Positions 32,218 through 44,552 of a stretch of DNA of 64,000 nucleotides are shown piece after piece. The notes below the pieces were generated by a model. The model was not told the DNA's origin. It made no database searches and saw only the letters and a list, made by a program, of their open reading frames with translations. How positions within the stretch are numbered: position 1 is the first letter of the stretch; the number at the start of each line of letters is the position of its first letter. The stretch is from Danio rerio (lineage: Eukaryota; Chordata; Actinopteri; Cypriniformes; Danionidae). The stretch is taken from assembly GCF_049306965.1 (NCBI RefSeq), contig NC_133180.1, forward strand, positions 22,739,001 through 22,803,000. The letters run 5' to 3'. A program made the translations under genes and the position numbers.

Positions 32218-34705
32218 TGCACTATGGAGTTAGATTAGTATCTAAAGTAATTAACTCAAATGACACAATAGCCGCATTTCCACTATCAGGCCAGTGCGAG
32301 CCAGGGCTTTTATCGGGCCAGGCCGGGCCAATCGCCCGGGAGGTTGAGCAGTGAGGCCGAAATCATGTCGCCTTTCCACTGTGGGGCTAGTAGCCGCAGC
32401 GCGTCACGCAAACCCCGCCCCCAGAACATCCCCCGAATCAAACGTCACTCAAACCGCCCACTTCAGCGAGAATCATGCAGATAAAGCACATCATCACGAA
32501 ACTATTAAAATTAGGACAACTAAAACAAACAAATGACACGTTACTATACAGCAGTACAACGCATGTCTATACGCACATGCCTGTGTGTTTTCATTCATCA
32601 TATTCATTTACTCGCCGACCGACTATTGGCATCGAAATCCAGTGGTCTTGCCACCAACGGAGGGACCCGGAGCGCAGGGAGCGCACACATCCATAATATA
32701 ACACCACATATATAAAATTCTCCGTTAATAACTTGATATAAAATGTATTTTATAACATCCTCTTGACAGAATCTGTCCAACATTCATCCCAATGCTCCGG
32801 AGAAAACTGAAACATGATTTTTTTCCCTATAGGCTTTATGACACTTAATAGGTGATTCCCTTTATTTAAAGATGTTGCTTATTATATCTTAAGTAAAGGA
32901 AAGTGTTCAGAGTTTCTGCACATAAGAGCAGCACGTAATAAAATATAGCCTATAATTCGTTGCGCTCAGCAGCCACTAATAAAGCTCTTTATGTATTTAA
33001 AATTTCCTTTTTTAATTTTACCACGTTATATAAAAACATACACACTTGTTTGAGGACACAGAACACATTTTATACTTGCAGTTTTCCCCGTCAAAAAAGT
33101 GCTGCGCAGCTGCAGACAGAAAAAAAGGTCGCCTAGTTTCTGCGTTCACTCACCCCGAAAATGCTCTGTTTGCATGATTTGATTAATTTCATCGTATCCA
33201 AATACTTTATAAATAATATTTAAAACATTCTCCGGTGTTCATTTATTTATTTATTTATTTATTTTAGAAAATATCTAAAATCTTTTTTTTAAAAGAGGCT
33301 TTTGAAAAATGAAAGTTTAATATAAATTTAAAACAGTTTGATTTAGTACCTAATTGTTATAGCTATAGCTTTTGTTAGTTTTATATTGGTTTATTTATTT
33401 AATGTGTTTTTTATAGGCCTATCTGATATTTGTAATTCTTTAAATTATTTCAATATAGGGCTATTTTATCTAGATATGACACTATTGTTTTGAGCCTACA
33501 AAAGTGGACATGAAATTTGTAAAGTTTAATGTCTTACTGTTGTATTCATATAGTGTATTATCACCAAAATAAATTAAAACAATAAAAATAAAAGAAAAAA
33601 GCCGCTCGCGGCATCAACAGAGCTATGAATGGAGCGCTCTTTTTTCGGTCTCACACACATACACATTACACAGGCATCTAAACGCGCAAAAACACACTTA
33701 ATAAACTTGACAAAACCTCTTGAAAACCTTTACTGTCAGCTGTGTCTTTAATATGGTGTAAAGATTATTATGTGTTATTGAAACATCAAAGATGCAGCAA
33801 AGAAAGATCATTTTATGCAACAGCCTTACATTTAAAAGAGAAACATAAGGGCGATCATATGCAAAAAAGACCCCAGCCTATAATTTGTTCCAGATGTTTT
33901 CTTTCCCTTATTTATTTATTTATTTATTTATTTATTTGTTTGGCGCATGTACTCGGGTGCGATCGGAAAACTGTGCCCGCCTCTCCTTTCACTCCGCCCC
34001 GAAGCCCCGGCTGGCCCTCTTTGGCCCAAGGTATTCGGCGGGCCGAAAAGGCCGGCCGCTGGCCCCAAGAAAGCCCCGCTTTGGCCCGATTAGGCCCCGG
34101 AAGTGACAGTGGAAACGCCACTGGCCTTGTCTCGCCCTGGCTCGCTCGCTTTAGGCGCGATAGTGGAAACGCGGCTAATGTACACATGCGTAGCCAAATT
34201 CACACACATAAAACCAAAATCAATGCGCAAAATATTTTATACATTCACAAAAAAGATTCACGTGCACAAAATATAAATAAAAATACAATTCAGAAATGCA
34301 AAATTGAGCAGATTGCGCAAAAGCTGTGCAGAGTGGGTCACATCGAAGACAGATCTCAGCTGATTGGCTGAAAGGTACGAGTCATCTGCTGCTACCAGGA
34401 GAGTGTCAAAAATACACACACATCCAGGGGGAGTCATACGTGAAGGAGGATTTGCACATTTTCATTCAGGATAAACTCGCAAATTTGAAACATTCAAAAC
34501 TTTCTGCACACTGTGTGTTATTTGTACATGGTGTTTTGCATTTGTGAAATGTATTTAATGAACATGTATTTTTATTTTTGTGCACGTGAATCGTTTTTTT
34601 GAATATATATATATATATACATATTTTGCACACTTGAATTTGGTTTTATGCTACGCATGAATTTTGCGTGAATTACTTTAGACACTAATCTGACTCTATA
34701 CGTCA
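32218..34705. mobile_element. Foldback/MITE inserted in the SINE and itself interrupted
   Basis: The left arm has GAGTTAGATTAGTATCTAAA at 32226 and, after the interruption, ATGCGTAGCC and GATTCACGTGCACAAAATA. The right arm read inverted has GAGTCAGATTAGTGTCTAAA, ATGCGTAGCATAAAACC and GATTCACGTGCACAAAAAT. Without the inner element it would be about 580 bases. Noncoding. Confidence 0.75.
32271..34175. mobile_element. TA-flanked inverted-repeat transposon, 1.9 kb (GCCGCATTTCCACTATC ends)
   Basis: TA flanks both sides (32269-32270, 34176-34177). The ends GCCGCATTTCCACTATC and the inverse of GCCGCGTTTCCACTATC match, and GCGAGCCAGGGC repeats on both arms. Sub-terminal DNA is strikingly CpG-rich (33960-34175), the middle AT-rich. 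A frame at 33742-33900 hints at a zinc-finger-like KCSKERS...HLKEKHK pattern but is too weak to name. Superfamily undetermined. Confidence 0.75.
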
Positions 34706-35022
34706 CAGCAAAATGAACTGCTAACTATTCCAGCATGTTTTATGCAGCGGATGCCCTTTTAATCACAACCCAATACTGGGAAACACCCATAAACTCATTC
34801 ACACACTCATACAGTCGTGCCAATTTAGCTTATTCAATTCAACTATAGTGCATGTCTTTGAACTGTGGGGGAAAACGGAGCACCCAGAGGAAACCTACAC
34901 AAACACGGAGAGAACATGCAAACTCCACACATAAATGTCAACAGACCCAGCCGGGACCCGAACCAGCAAACTCTTCTTGCTGTGAGGTGACAGTGCTAAC
35001 CACTGAGCCACTGCGCTGTCCT

Positions 35023-35830
35023 TTTCACCATGATTTTACACCTATTTAGATTATATTTTAACTGCAATGTCTTGCTTTACCGTTTGGATGGGGGTCCATA
35101 ATAACTGTGATGATCATATTTGGGCATCTGAATCTACAAGATTGAATCCCCTGCTTCAGACAACCCAAAACATATCTGGAAACTTCATTAACCTTTACCT
35201 GCACTCACACACACGCAGCACAGGGGGGTTTGCTCCTGCAGGGTGGCCTGACCAGATTTGCCTAATTGCTTGGGAGGACCCCCATCGCTTGACCCATTGT
35301 TTCCATAATGACCTCCCGACCCTTAGGCTGAGTTTTCTGATAACAGGCCCGCTAATGAACAACATTAACATACAGCTCATCCAGCTTAAGCTAAATTCCC
35401 TCTCAAATACCCGCCAATGTCCTACACAAAAGCACCAAACATACTGAAATATCAGACAACAATGATAACTGCTGGTAACTGACTGCAGTTAAGAGCAAAG
35501 GGGAATTTTATTCAAATCAAGGCTGAGGGGATTCAAGAAATGCTGTGCTTCATCCGATTATGCCTACATCTGTAGGCTACTACATAGCTTCAGTGTGTAA
35601 AAAAAGTAAAATGTCCAAATCTATAGGCAGAATGTTCCCACTACTTTTAGCAAAACTCTGAAATGTAAATTCGTGTTCAAAAATTAAAGAACAAGGAACA
35701 ATTTCCTAAATTTTAAGGTCACTTGTTATCTAATACGAGGAAAAGCGCAGTTTTTAAAGATATTTAATGAGTTGCAAACACAAAATCTAGGTACAAAATC
35801 AAAAACAAAGGCACAAAATCTGCCACCTTT
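35023..35830. other. Repeat-poor intergenic block
   Basis: No repeat family recognised. 35130-35430 is of higher complexity and GC content than its surroundings (GGAGGACCCCCATCGCTTGA, TCCCGACCCTTAGGCTGAG) without a convincing exon. It could be a conserved noncoding element, judged from composition only. Confidence 0.3.
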
Positions 35831-35887
35831 TCAGATGGTACATTTTTGTTTCTAACAGATCCTAAAAGGTAGATATTAATACCTTTC

Positions 35888-36207
35888 ATTTATGAATTTT
35901 CTTTTCAGCTTAGTCCCTTTATTAATCTGGGGTCGCCACGGCGAAATGAACCGCAATCTTGACCAACATCTGTTTACGCAGCGGATACCCTTCCAGCCAC
36001 AACCCATCTCTGGGAAACATCCATACACACTTATTCACACTCATACACCATGGATAATTTAGCCTGTACCACATGTCTTTGGGCTGTCGGGGAAACCGGA
36101 GCACATGGAAACTCCACACAAAAATGCCAACTGACCCAGCCGAGGCTCGAACCAGCAACCTTCTTGATGTGAGGCGACATAACTACCTACTGTGCCACTG
36201 CGCTGCC
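35888..36207 (-). repeat. DANA-type SINE with exact 15-bp target duplication
   Basis: ATATTAATACCTTTC stands at 35873-35887 and 36208-36222. The insertion splits an older repeat made of GGTAC/GTACC motifs (35838-36345, GATGGTACATTTTTG on the left, CCTAATGGTACTATTG on the right). Confidence 0.95.
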
Positions 36208-36599
36208 ATATTAATACCTTTCTCATGTGTTACCATAGAGGTCCAAAATTGTACCCTAATGGTACTATTGAGCACCTGTATAGTACAAAAAGACTTTGAA
36301 AAGGTATGGACTTTTTAAAAAGGTATAGCACCATAATGACAAAATTTGTATACTGAAAACAAACAAAAAAACTAATTATACTAACTGGGACACAATTACA
36401 CTATTCACTAATCAAATTTAGACAACGCTTTCAGAAACATCCCAGTTACTGGTGTTATAAATCATAAATATCTGGCAGCCTGACTTTACCATTTTCATGA
36501 CTCTTTCTGGGTTTTAAATCTGTGAATTGGAAATTGCATTGTTAATGTTGCTTAATATGATCTTTAGAACATCAATACCTCATTCAAGACATCCAAAAG

Positions 36600-36850
36600 G
36601 GTTGGTAATTCCCGAAAGATGAAGACAGGATAATGCAGATAATCTCAATGAGTGTCTTGAAAGGGAAGCCCAGACTCCTGATCTAAACCTCATTTAAAAT
36701 ATCATGAACTTATGGCTAACAAACTCATTACACTCAGTGAACTGTGGAAGAAACTAAAGAACAGACTATTTGTGAGAGGTGCATGTATGAATGATTTCTG
36801 AACTGTACATCCAGTGGACTATCCTATAAGGCCACAGGAGAAAGTTTGTG
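36600..36850 (+). mobile_element. Possible Tc1-like transposase remnant
   Basis: CCCAGACTCCTGATCTAAAC CTCA reads like the PDLNLI motif and is followed by text that could be the ENIMNLW... tail of Tc1 transposases. No terminal repeats found. Confidence 0.3.
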
Positions 36851-37320
36851 AACAGAATGAACAGCATTGCCACATGGCACATGGCAATATGACAGATGTG
36901 AAACGTATTAAAATTCATATACTGTAGACAAATTACTTCAGAAGAACTACAGAGTCAGTGATTTCAAGCACAGCCATGGAGTTTGTTAACTACATTTCTG
37001 AGAGATGGGCCTTCAAGCTAATATGTTTCAGAGTAGAGATTCAGATAACGTAAACAGACATGAATCAGACCCTTCAGGTTAATGATAGAATCTTGAATGT
37101 TCTGAATGCTCTCTAACACTTTAGTCAGCTCAATCTGACTATATAATTTCATGTCTCTCATTCCTGCAATTTTAATGTAAGCACATTCATGTACCAACAT
37201 GTTCGTTCTTGGAGCCAGAAATATGATGTTCTTTTTCCCCAAACATAAAAACATTTTATATTTGTTATTTTATTAATCAATAAATAATTTTTATGAATAA
37301 TGTTTTTTTGTTTGTTTTTT

Positions 37321-37953
37321 TAGACACAGTGGGGCAGTAGGTATGGCTGTCGCCTCACAGCAAGAAGATCACTGATTCAAGAATTGGCTGGGACAGTTGG
37401 CGTTTCCGTGTGGAGTTTGCATGTTCTCCCTGCGTTCGTGTGGGTTTCCTCTGGGTAATCCAGTTTCTCCCACAGTTCAAAGACATGCGGTGAATTGGGT
37501 GTGCTAAATTGTCCGTATGTGTATGAGTGTGTATGGATGTTTTCCAGAGATGGAATGCAGCTGGAAGGACATTCGTTGCATAAACCATGTGCTGGATAAG
37601 TTGGCAGTTCATTCTGCTGTGGCGACCCCAGATTAATAAAGGGACTAAGCCGAAAAGAAAATGATTGAATGTATTTTTTAATTGTTGATAAATTTTGCGT
37701 GGGTTTCCTCCGGGTGCTCCAGTTTCCCCCACAGTCCAAAGACATGCGGTACAGGTGAATTGGGTAGGCTAAATTGTCTATAGTGTATGAGTGTGTGTGT
37801 GAATGAGTGTGTGTGTATGGATGTTTCCAAGAGATGGGTTGCGGCTGGAAGGGCATCCGCTGCGAAAAAACATGCTGGATAAGTTGGCGGTTCATTCCGC
37901 TGTGGCAACCCCGGATTAATAAAGGGACTAAGTCGAAAAGAAAATGAATGAAT
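37321..37953 (+). repeat. Two adjacent DANA-type SINEs in tandem
   Basis: The first runs 37321-37668, head to tail. The second (37698-37953) starts within the body at TGGGTTTCCTCCGGGTGCTC and runs to GACTAAGTCGAAAAG. They are 30 bases apart in the same orientation. Reading frames of 125 and 172 codons on the minus strand come from these SINEs and are not genes. Confidence 0.9.
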
Positions 37954-39401
37954 AAAATTGAAGTGGTAACATTTTAAATGGTTTAGACTGACTTAAGAAA
38001 TTGGATATATGTACTTAATATAGAAATACAAGTCAATATACAGTAGATGCTAATAAAAATGTAACAATATTGAAATATATTTATAATATATTAAAAATAC
38101 CCCAAGGAATTAATACCATGCAAAGAACAAACATTGCACCTATAGACATATTTTTTTGTAATTGATTTACTAGTTAAATCTATATTCAAAATACAGCCAT
38201 GTCACGTGTTCACCTATAATGAAAATCTACATTGTAGAAATGCACAAATACAAATTCTCTCAGCTGACAGAGCTGATTATTCACTAGTGTGGTCCCTTTT
38301 TTAAAATAAAAATACATATTTGTACCTTAAAGTATCATTTTTGTACCTTTAGTGTACACTTTTGTACCTTTTTTAGGGTTTTTAAAGATATTTTTGAAAT
38401 AAATACAAATAAAGCTAATTCTTCATTCAACAATTTCCTTCTGGGTTACTTATATCAATAATAAACTAATTTACTCAAATTAACCTTTATAATATTAACA
38501 ATGAATTCACAAAAAAATGCTTCTCTGTCCACAAATAAAACTAGGTGTAACCAGATAATTGCATTAAGATTTTAGAAGTTGCACTTCACAAAAACTTAAG
38601 AGAGCAAACTGCAGTTCTTCTCATCATTGTCATCCAATTCATAATAATTCCACTCAAGAGCAGTTTGTTTAATCACCTGTGAAATTGACTGATTTTTGTC
38701 AGTTTATTATAAAAAATTATGGTCAAACTGTACCCTGACTCAATTTTGGCTTTATTTTTGGTGTCAGATATGAAGCTATCTAAACTTAAGCATGCAGTGC
38801 TCTGGTTTGTAACATTTAGCACATATTTGTTGTACTTGACTGGAAACAAACAAACAAACAAACAAACCAAAATCTCCCCACTGCTCAGCATTGATAAACC
38901 AATGTGCTGCCTGCAGCTTGAAAAGGTTGACATTCCCTTAAAAACCTTCTCTTCAAAAAAAAAAGTGTAGCATGGAAGCCTTTTATTAAAGCTGTAAATG
39001 AACCAAACACTGTTAAAAAAATCTGTTAATTAACAGTTTCCATATTTTGTGATTCAAGTGTTTTCCATTTATTTACGGTTGTGAATTGCATTGGATGTTG
39101 ATCTCTCACTGGGCTATTTTGATTAAATGTTATTTTATTTCCATTCTTGTATTACTATTGCTACGTTTACTATTAATTTTATATTATGGCTGTGTAAATA
39201 AATAACATGCAGTTTTCAAAAATATTGAAAGTGCTTTATTTCCACTACATTTTAAGTTTCAGACACAGCCTTTTTATCCATTTAATGGATCGGCTACAAA
39301 GCACACGTTTGTATCATCAATAATTAAGAGTGCGGGTAAAACAGATAGAAAAATCAGGACCGGAGAGGTTTGATTTAAAAAAAAACTAAATAAACTTGAG
39401 C
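37954..39401. other. AT-rich intergenic DNA
   Basis: Contains a short GTACCTTTA-type repeat at 38320-38375 and (CAAA)n near 38847-38870. No exon, RNA gene or further transposon recognised. Confidence 0.4.
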
Positions 39402-39414
39402 TTAATTCAACGTT

Positions 39415-40915
39415 CATTCATTCATTCATTTTCTTGTCAGCCTAGTCCTTTTATTAATCTGGGGTCGCCACAGCGGAATGAACCGCCAACTTATCCAGCA
39501 AGTTTTTACGCAGCGGATGCCCTTGCAGCCGCAACCCATCCCTGGGAAACATCCACACATACACACACACACTCATACACTACAGACAATTTAGCCTAAC
39601 CAATTCACCTGGGGCCTTATGTACGAAGACTTGCGTGGAAATCTTACTAAAACATTGCGTACGCACAAAGCTGTAAATGTGCGTACGCAGAAAAAAATTC
39701 AGATGTATGAAACACTGCGTACGCCGAATCTCACGCATATTCTTTTGTACATCTGAATGAACGTGAAACTGAGCGCAACATGCACGAGCACAAAACCCCT
39801 CCCTGCCTCCTCCCCCGTATGAATATGCTAATGACTATGCTAATGGCAAAACCCAACGAAAAAGCAACGGCAAAATCAAGCAAAAAGAGAAACTTTGAAC
39901 AGAATGTGAATTGGAGGTGCTGCTTTCGGAGGTAGACCGGAGAAAAGCGGTGTTATTTGCAAGTTTGTTCTCCGGAATTAACAACAAAAGAAAAAAATAG
40001 AGTGGGAGAGTTTAGCTGATGCAGTTAACACAGTTGGGTCTGAACATCGCACTGAGTGCATTAAAAAAGAAATAGTGTGGTTTATAACTGAAAAATGTTG
40101 CAGCACCCTTAGCAGTCTCAGTGGCGCACCTCATAAGAAACATGTGATCACGTACTGACATGTTCGAGCATAATATCGGCTCGAATCCAGCGTTTAATGA
40201 ATTCTTTATTTTTTTCCCCGCTACATATCAGATTTTGCCCACTATTTATCACGAGAAAGACAAGTAGGAATCATCAATAAGTTTGTGCATCATATTTTAT
40301 TTGCACATTTATTGAATGGAAATGTTTCTGATTCACGCATGCAAATTCATCTTCAGATAGTGTCTTTATAGCAATGAGCGTGCGGTAGATCGCTCAGATT
40401 ACATTGGGAAAACAGGCGACCGCTGCAAATTGTGCTTTAATGTTTAGCTGGTCAACTGTATGGTATGGAAATCTTACATACCTGCTATATGAACCCGTCT
40501 CATAAAGCTGCCATTGCAAGGCTCAGACACTTTGTAGAGAGGAATTTAACACAACTGCCTCTAGGAGTCGCCAATGGAAATAAAACAGACACGCACAAAA
40601 AATGTGCGTACGCCTGCCAGAAAGCTGCCGTGAACCTGCGCACATTCCCACGTTCAGTTCATTGTTAGTAAATCCAAACGTGAGCGATTCTGAGCGTGAA
40701 ACCTGGCGTACGCAAAGTTTTTGTGCGTACGCAGCGTTGATACATGAGGCCCCTGGGCTGTGAATTTGGACTGTGGTGGAAACCAGAGTACCCAGAGGAA
40801 ACCCACGCAAACGCAGGGAAAACATGCAAACTCCACACAGAAACACCAACTGAGCCGAGGATCAAACCAGCGACCTTCTTGCTCTGAGGCGAACATGCTA
40901 CCCACTGCGCCACTC
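39415..40915 (-). repeat. DANA-type SINE split by a Harbinger-like element
   Basis: The tail half is 39415-39611 and the head half 40753-40915. TTAATTCAACGTT (39402-39414) and TTAATTAAACGTT (40916-40928) are a 12/13 target duplication around the two halves. Confidence 0.9.
39612..40752 (+). mobile_element. Harbinger-like transposon with Myb-like remnant
   Basis: Ends GGGCCTTATGTACG and the inverse of GGGCCTCATGTATCA, with palindromic GTGCGTACGC motifs inside both ends and CTG duplicated outside (39609-39611 and 40753-40755). The plus strand near 39908-40090 encodes LEVLLSEVDRRKAVLF and, one base out of frame, IEWESLADAVNTVGSEHR, resembling the Myb/SANT-like partner protein of Harbinger elements. 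No transposase is readable. Confidence 0.7.
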
Positions 40916-41281
40916 TTAATTAAACGTTATAATGCAAAAAATTGCACACATATATTAATACAGCTGTTCTGTGTCAGTTAAATCAGTTGACTGTTGAAAA
41001 TCTACATTTTTATCCCAACTGGTTAAGTTATTAAAGAAATAACTGATTAAAGGTGAAAAATAACCCAACAAAGCATTAATATTTTTAACTCAACCACTGG
41101 GTTAAATAAATAACTCAATATTTTTTAGAGTGATAGCTGAGCATATAGTCCATTGCTTTATTTTAGGTGCGAATAATGATATTTAAAAAAAAACCTGAAA
41201 CTTTTTTACTTCCTCCTTCAGTTCCTCTCAAAGTCTCTCCTTCCAGAGTTTCTTTTATTTCTCACTTCCACTGTTTATTAT

Positions 41282-41282
<1 letters not shown>

Positions 41283-41309
<27 letters not shown>
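41283..41309. repeat. (TC)n microsatellite
   Basis: About 27 bases of uninterrupted TC, followed at 41400-41457 by CA-rich DNA. Confidence 0.9.
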
Positions 41310-41312
<3 letters not shown>

Positions 41313-41509
41313 CATTCCAGTTCTGTAATCCTCCCAGAAATGCCACCAAATGGTGTCCCGTTACAGTAATTTTGTTTCTTAGAAAATACATTTACCATCT
41401 GGAGCTCACACACATACACAAACGTATAGTACATGCATAAACACACACACACACGATGGTCCTCTGGTCTCAGCCCATGAGATGTAAGTACTTCCATAGC
41501 ATCTAGTTA

Positions 41510-41700
41510 AAGTGAATGAGTCAGTCATATTCAATAAGGCCAGTCTGTCACACCCGCAGGAGACAGGCTTTGTTGACCTGATGCTAATGTGTCAGTTATC
41601 AGACAATGGCAATTTACGGTCTTTTGTGCGAGGACTAATCTCTGTTAATAGCTTGACACAATCAGGTCTGCCCAGCTGCAACAAGGATTTTTTGTGAACG
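41510..41700. other. Repeat-free, high-complexity intergenic block
   Basis: GAGTCAGTCATATTCAATAA through CCAGCTGCAACAAGGA has mixed composition, several E-box-like (CAGCTG) and homeobox-like (TCAGTTATC, CTAATC) motifs, and no repeat or exon. About 4 kb upstream of the Shisa gene, so a candidate enhancer; conservation cannot be judged here. Confidence 0.3.
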
Positions 41701-41945
41701 ACAGTGTGTGTTGTTGTTTTTAGGATACAGTATAGGTAAAATGTGAATGGAGGTCAGATCTTTTTGAATAAACAGTATATTTGGAAATGGTGAAATGACA
41801 AATGTTTAGGGAAGTTCATTCACCTAAAAGTAGATGGTGAGATATTATATTAATTAAAAATAAAATAACACTGATTTATTTGAACAGCGTGTGAGTTTGG
41901 TGAACGGTCAGATGAATGTCAAATGAAAATTTTTCACACTAAAAC

Positions 41946-42168
41946 GAGTCCAAAGACATGCGCTTTAGGTAAATTGAATAAGCTAAATTGGCAGCAGTGT
42001 ATGTGAGTGTTTGCTAAAGTGTGTGGGTGTTTCCCAGAGTTGGGTTGAGGCTGAAAGGGCCTCCAATGCATAAAACATGTGCTGAATAAGTTGGCGGTTA
42101 ATTCCGCTGTGGCAACCCCTGATTAATAAAGGGACTAGGCTAAAAAGAAAATGAATAAAAATGAATCA
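41946..42168 (+). repeat. DANA-type SINE, head missing
   Basis: From GTCCAAAGACATGCGCTTTA to GACTAGGCTAAAAAGAAAAT. The DNA from here to 43660 is AT-rich; apart from (TA)n at 42487-42555 I see nothing in it. Confidence 0.85.
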
Positions 42169-42483
42169 ACATAATTATGAAGGTCTCTAGATTCATCCAA
42201 ACAAAACAAATATTTCAATAAATCTATAGTTTTTTCTCTACTTTGTCAAAAGTTAATGTGCCAACTATAGCTGCCGGTGAGCAATACACAATAAAAGTAC
42301 ATAAATCATGGAAAATTAGGAAATAGTTTATAAGTTAATAAATAAAGGTTATTGGTTCATTGGTCTTGTTTAATGTTTTTTTTTTTTACTTTCATAATAC
42401 CCAATCTAAAACATCCAAACATAACTTAATATATATAATATCATATATAACTTAATAAATATAAGATATTTACTTTAAATTTG

Positions 42484-42486
<3 letters not shown>

Positions 42487-42555
<69 letters not shown>
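42487..42555. repeat. (TA)n microsatellite
   Basis: About 69 bases of TA without interruption; fully self-complementary and likely length-polymorphic. Confidence 0.95.
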
Positions 42556-42559
<4 letters not shown>

Positions 42560-43673
42560 GATACACAGCTAAATCTTTAAAGTAAAATTAACTTCTTTCA
42601 CTGGTCCCACTCCCACAAAGACAAAGAGAGTTTAAGTAATACTAGAGCCGAGTTAAAGTGCTGACTGAAAAGAGAATGATGAACTCCTGCTGATAAAAAG
42701 CAGAAAACTAAAACTGTATTCAGTCACAACCTTAGACCCTGCTGTACACACAAACACAGGTATTGTCTAAATTGCAGCTTTTTCTACACAGACTGTTCAT
42801 CCACACAAAAACACAAACACTTTAATCCAAAATCTTGAATCTCTAGTCAAGGTGAAGATATCAAGAGTGCCAGGGACTGTGTTTTTAGAAAATGGAGAAT
42901 TTTTTTTTTGTTTGTTTACAAAAATAACATTGGACAGGGCCTTGGAGGAACTCAACTGAAAACTCAATAAATCTCTTCATATTGGGTTCATATTGAATGG
43001 TCTTCTAGTTTTAATTATAATAAATGTGTTTTGGGTTATCAATTAATCTGTTGAAAGCAGTTGTTTTGCGTTAGAATGCCAAATGTTCTCCTCCTGATGT
43101 GCAAATTTTACATTGAAGGGTTCTTACAAAATATTTGTCCACCGGAAAAACAAAAGAAAAACCTGGTGAAAATAAATGCAAAACATGTTAATATAGGACA
43201 CTATTAACAAGGCTACATGCATGAAACCATTTTTTTTTCTTCATTTGGGCACAAATGGGTTAATGATTTAAAAACATTATATAATGTATATACATTTTTC
43301 ACAAGGACACACTTGGGGACAGCATAAATGCAAACAATAAAATGCTTGCCAATTAATATTACCCAAACTACGTTAAGAATAGATTAATTTACATTGAGAA
43401 TGAACATTAATTTAAACAAATGCTCAGTTAGTTAACAGATTCTCACATTTCAGGATTCATGGGGGTTTTCTATTAATTTATCTAAATTTATTTATATTTA
43501 TTTATTTTAATCACCTTTTATTGACCTTGCCAGTAGTCTGAAACAATTTATCTTGGACTGTCATGTAAATTAAAGTTGAAAATGCTATTTCAAAGTGTAA
43601 ATAAACAAGAAACATGTTAAACATAAGATGAACAGTTTTACCTGACATGTTTTATGCCCTGAATTGTCTAAGT

Positions 43674-44552
43674 CAGTGGTTCTCAAACTGTGGTACGTGT
43701 ACCCCTAGTGGTACGCGGGTTTCCTTCTAGTGGTACACGGAGGAATGAAATATGTCTTGTACATGCAACATATAATTCAAAATGTATTAAAAATTATGTA
43801 TATAATATGCCATATATTATATATAGGTTATATTTCTGAGGTAATCTGCCAGGTTTTTTAACTGTGCAGAGTTGTAGCTGCTTTACTGGTCCAACTACGC
43901 TACGGTATTTCAATGCTGCTCATTTTGGTGGTACTTGGAGAGACAATGTTTTTCTAAGGTGGTACTTGATAGAAAAAAAGTTTGAGAACCACTGGTCATG
44001 GGTGCCCAAACTTATGAAGGGAAAAAAATCAAAACTTGATTGAGGGTGGTTGGCCAAAGCTAAATATACCAAACTGTATCACATTATGGTAACTTACAAA
44101 TTTAAAAATACTGTACTTACAACACAATAAAACCACAAAAAATCTCATTTATAACACAATCCATGCTTTTAAAAAAAAAAAAAAATAGCCATTTTTCACT
44201 CAATAGTGAATTATATATCCTATAAGTGTGGCTTTCGCAACGTGCCACACACATATACTGTATGCCTAGATATAAATTTCTAGATCTAAAAATGTGCTTA
44301 AGGGTTTTGTGACTTTTTAAAAAATGCAATTAATTCACAACATTTAATTAAAACATTTAATTTCAGTTTGCCTTTTTGTAGTTCATCAATAAAACAAACA
44401 AACCTAGGATTGTGTTAAATTAGTGACGATCTCTGTTGAAGGCATTCACCCCAACCTTACACATTATTCTCAGATGGGGGAATGGTGGGCCAAATGAAAG
44501 GTTACCATAGGCCAACTTTGGCCCGTGGTGGGCCCTAGTTTGGGCATCACTG
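43674..44552. mobile_element. Composite of two hAT-type MITEs
   Basis: An inner unit (43674-43994) has ends CAGTGGTTCTCAAACT and its inverse. Beside it lies a second hAT-type sequence, GGTGCCCAAACTTATGAAGG to the end AGTTTGGGCATCACTG at 44552. GTCTAAGT (43666-43673) and GTCTAAAT (44553-44560) flank the pair, a 7/8 match typical of a hAT duplication. The second unit is related to 53486-54010. Confidence 0.65.

Larger units (their letters stand above)
32163..35022 (-). repeat. DANA-type SINE split by nested insertions
   Basis: The tail half is 32163-32217 (CGCCTTAGACCC...AGGGGTCGCC) and the body and head resume at 34706 (CAGCAAAATGAACTGCTAAC) to about 35022. Everything between is inserted DNA. 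Read together, the two pieces form one ordinary minus-orientation SINE. Confidence 0.8.

Noticed and set aside
33742-34371. 209-codon plus-strand frame
   Set aside because: Runs through the CpG-rich end of the 1.9-kb transposon into the foldback element; the zinc-finger-like spacing near its start is too weak to call.
37355-37895. Minus-strand open frames of 125 and 172 codons
   Set aside because: They are translations of the two tandem DANA SINEs read backwards; the same peptide-like text recurs wherever the SINE occurs.
40135-40200. Possible tRNA gene (GTGGCGCACCTC, GGCTCGAATCC)
   Set aside because: Box A- and box B-like words occur but no cloverleaf can be drawn; it is inside the Harbinger-like element and may be a SINE scrap.
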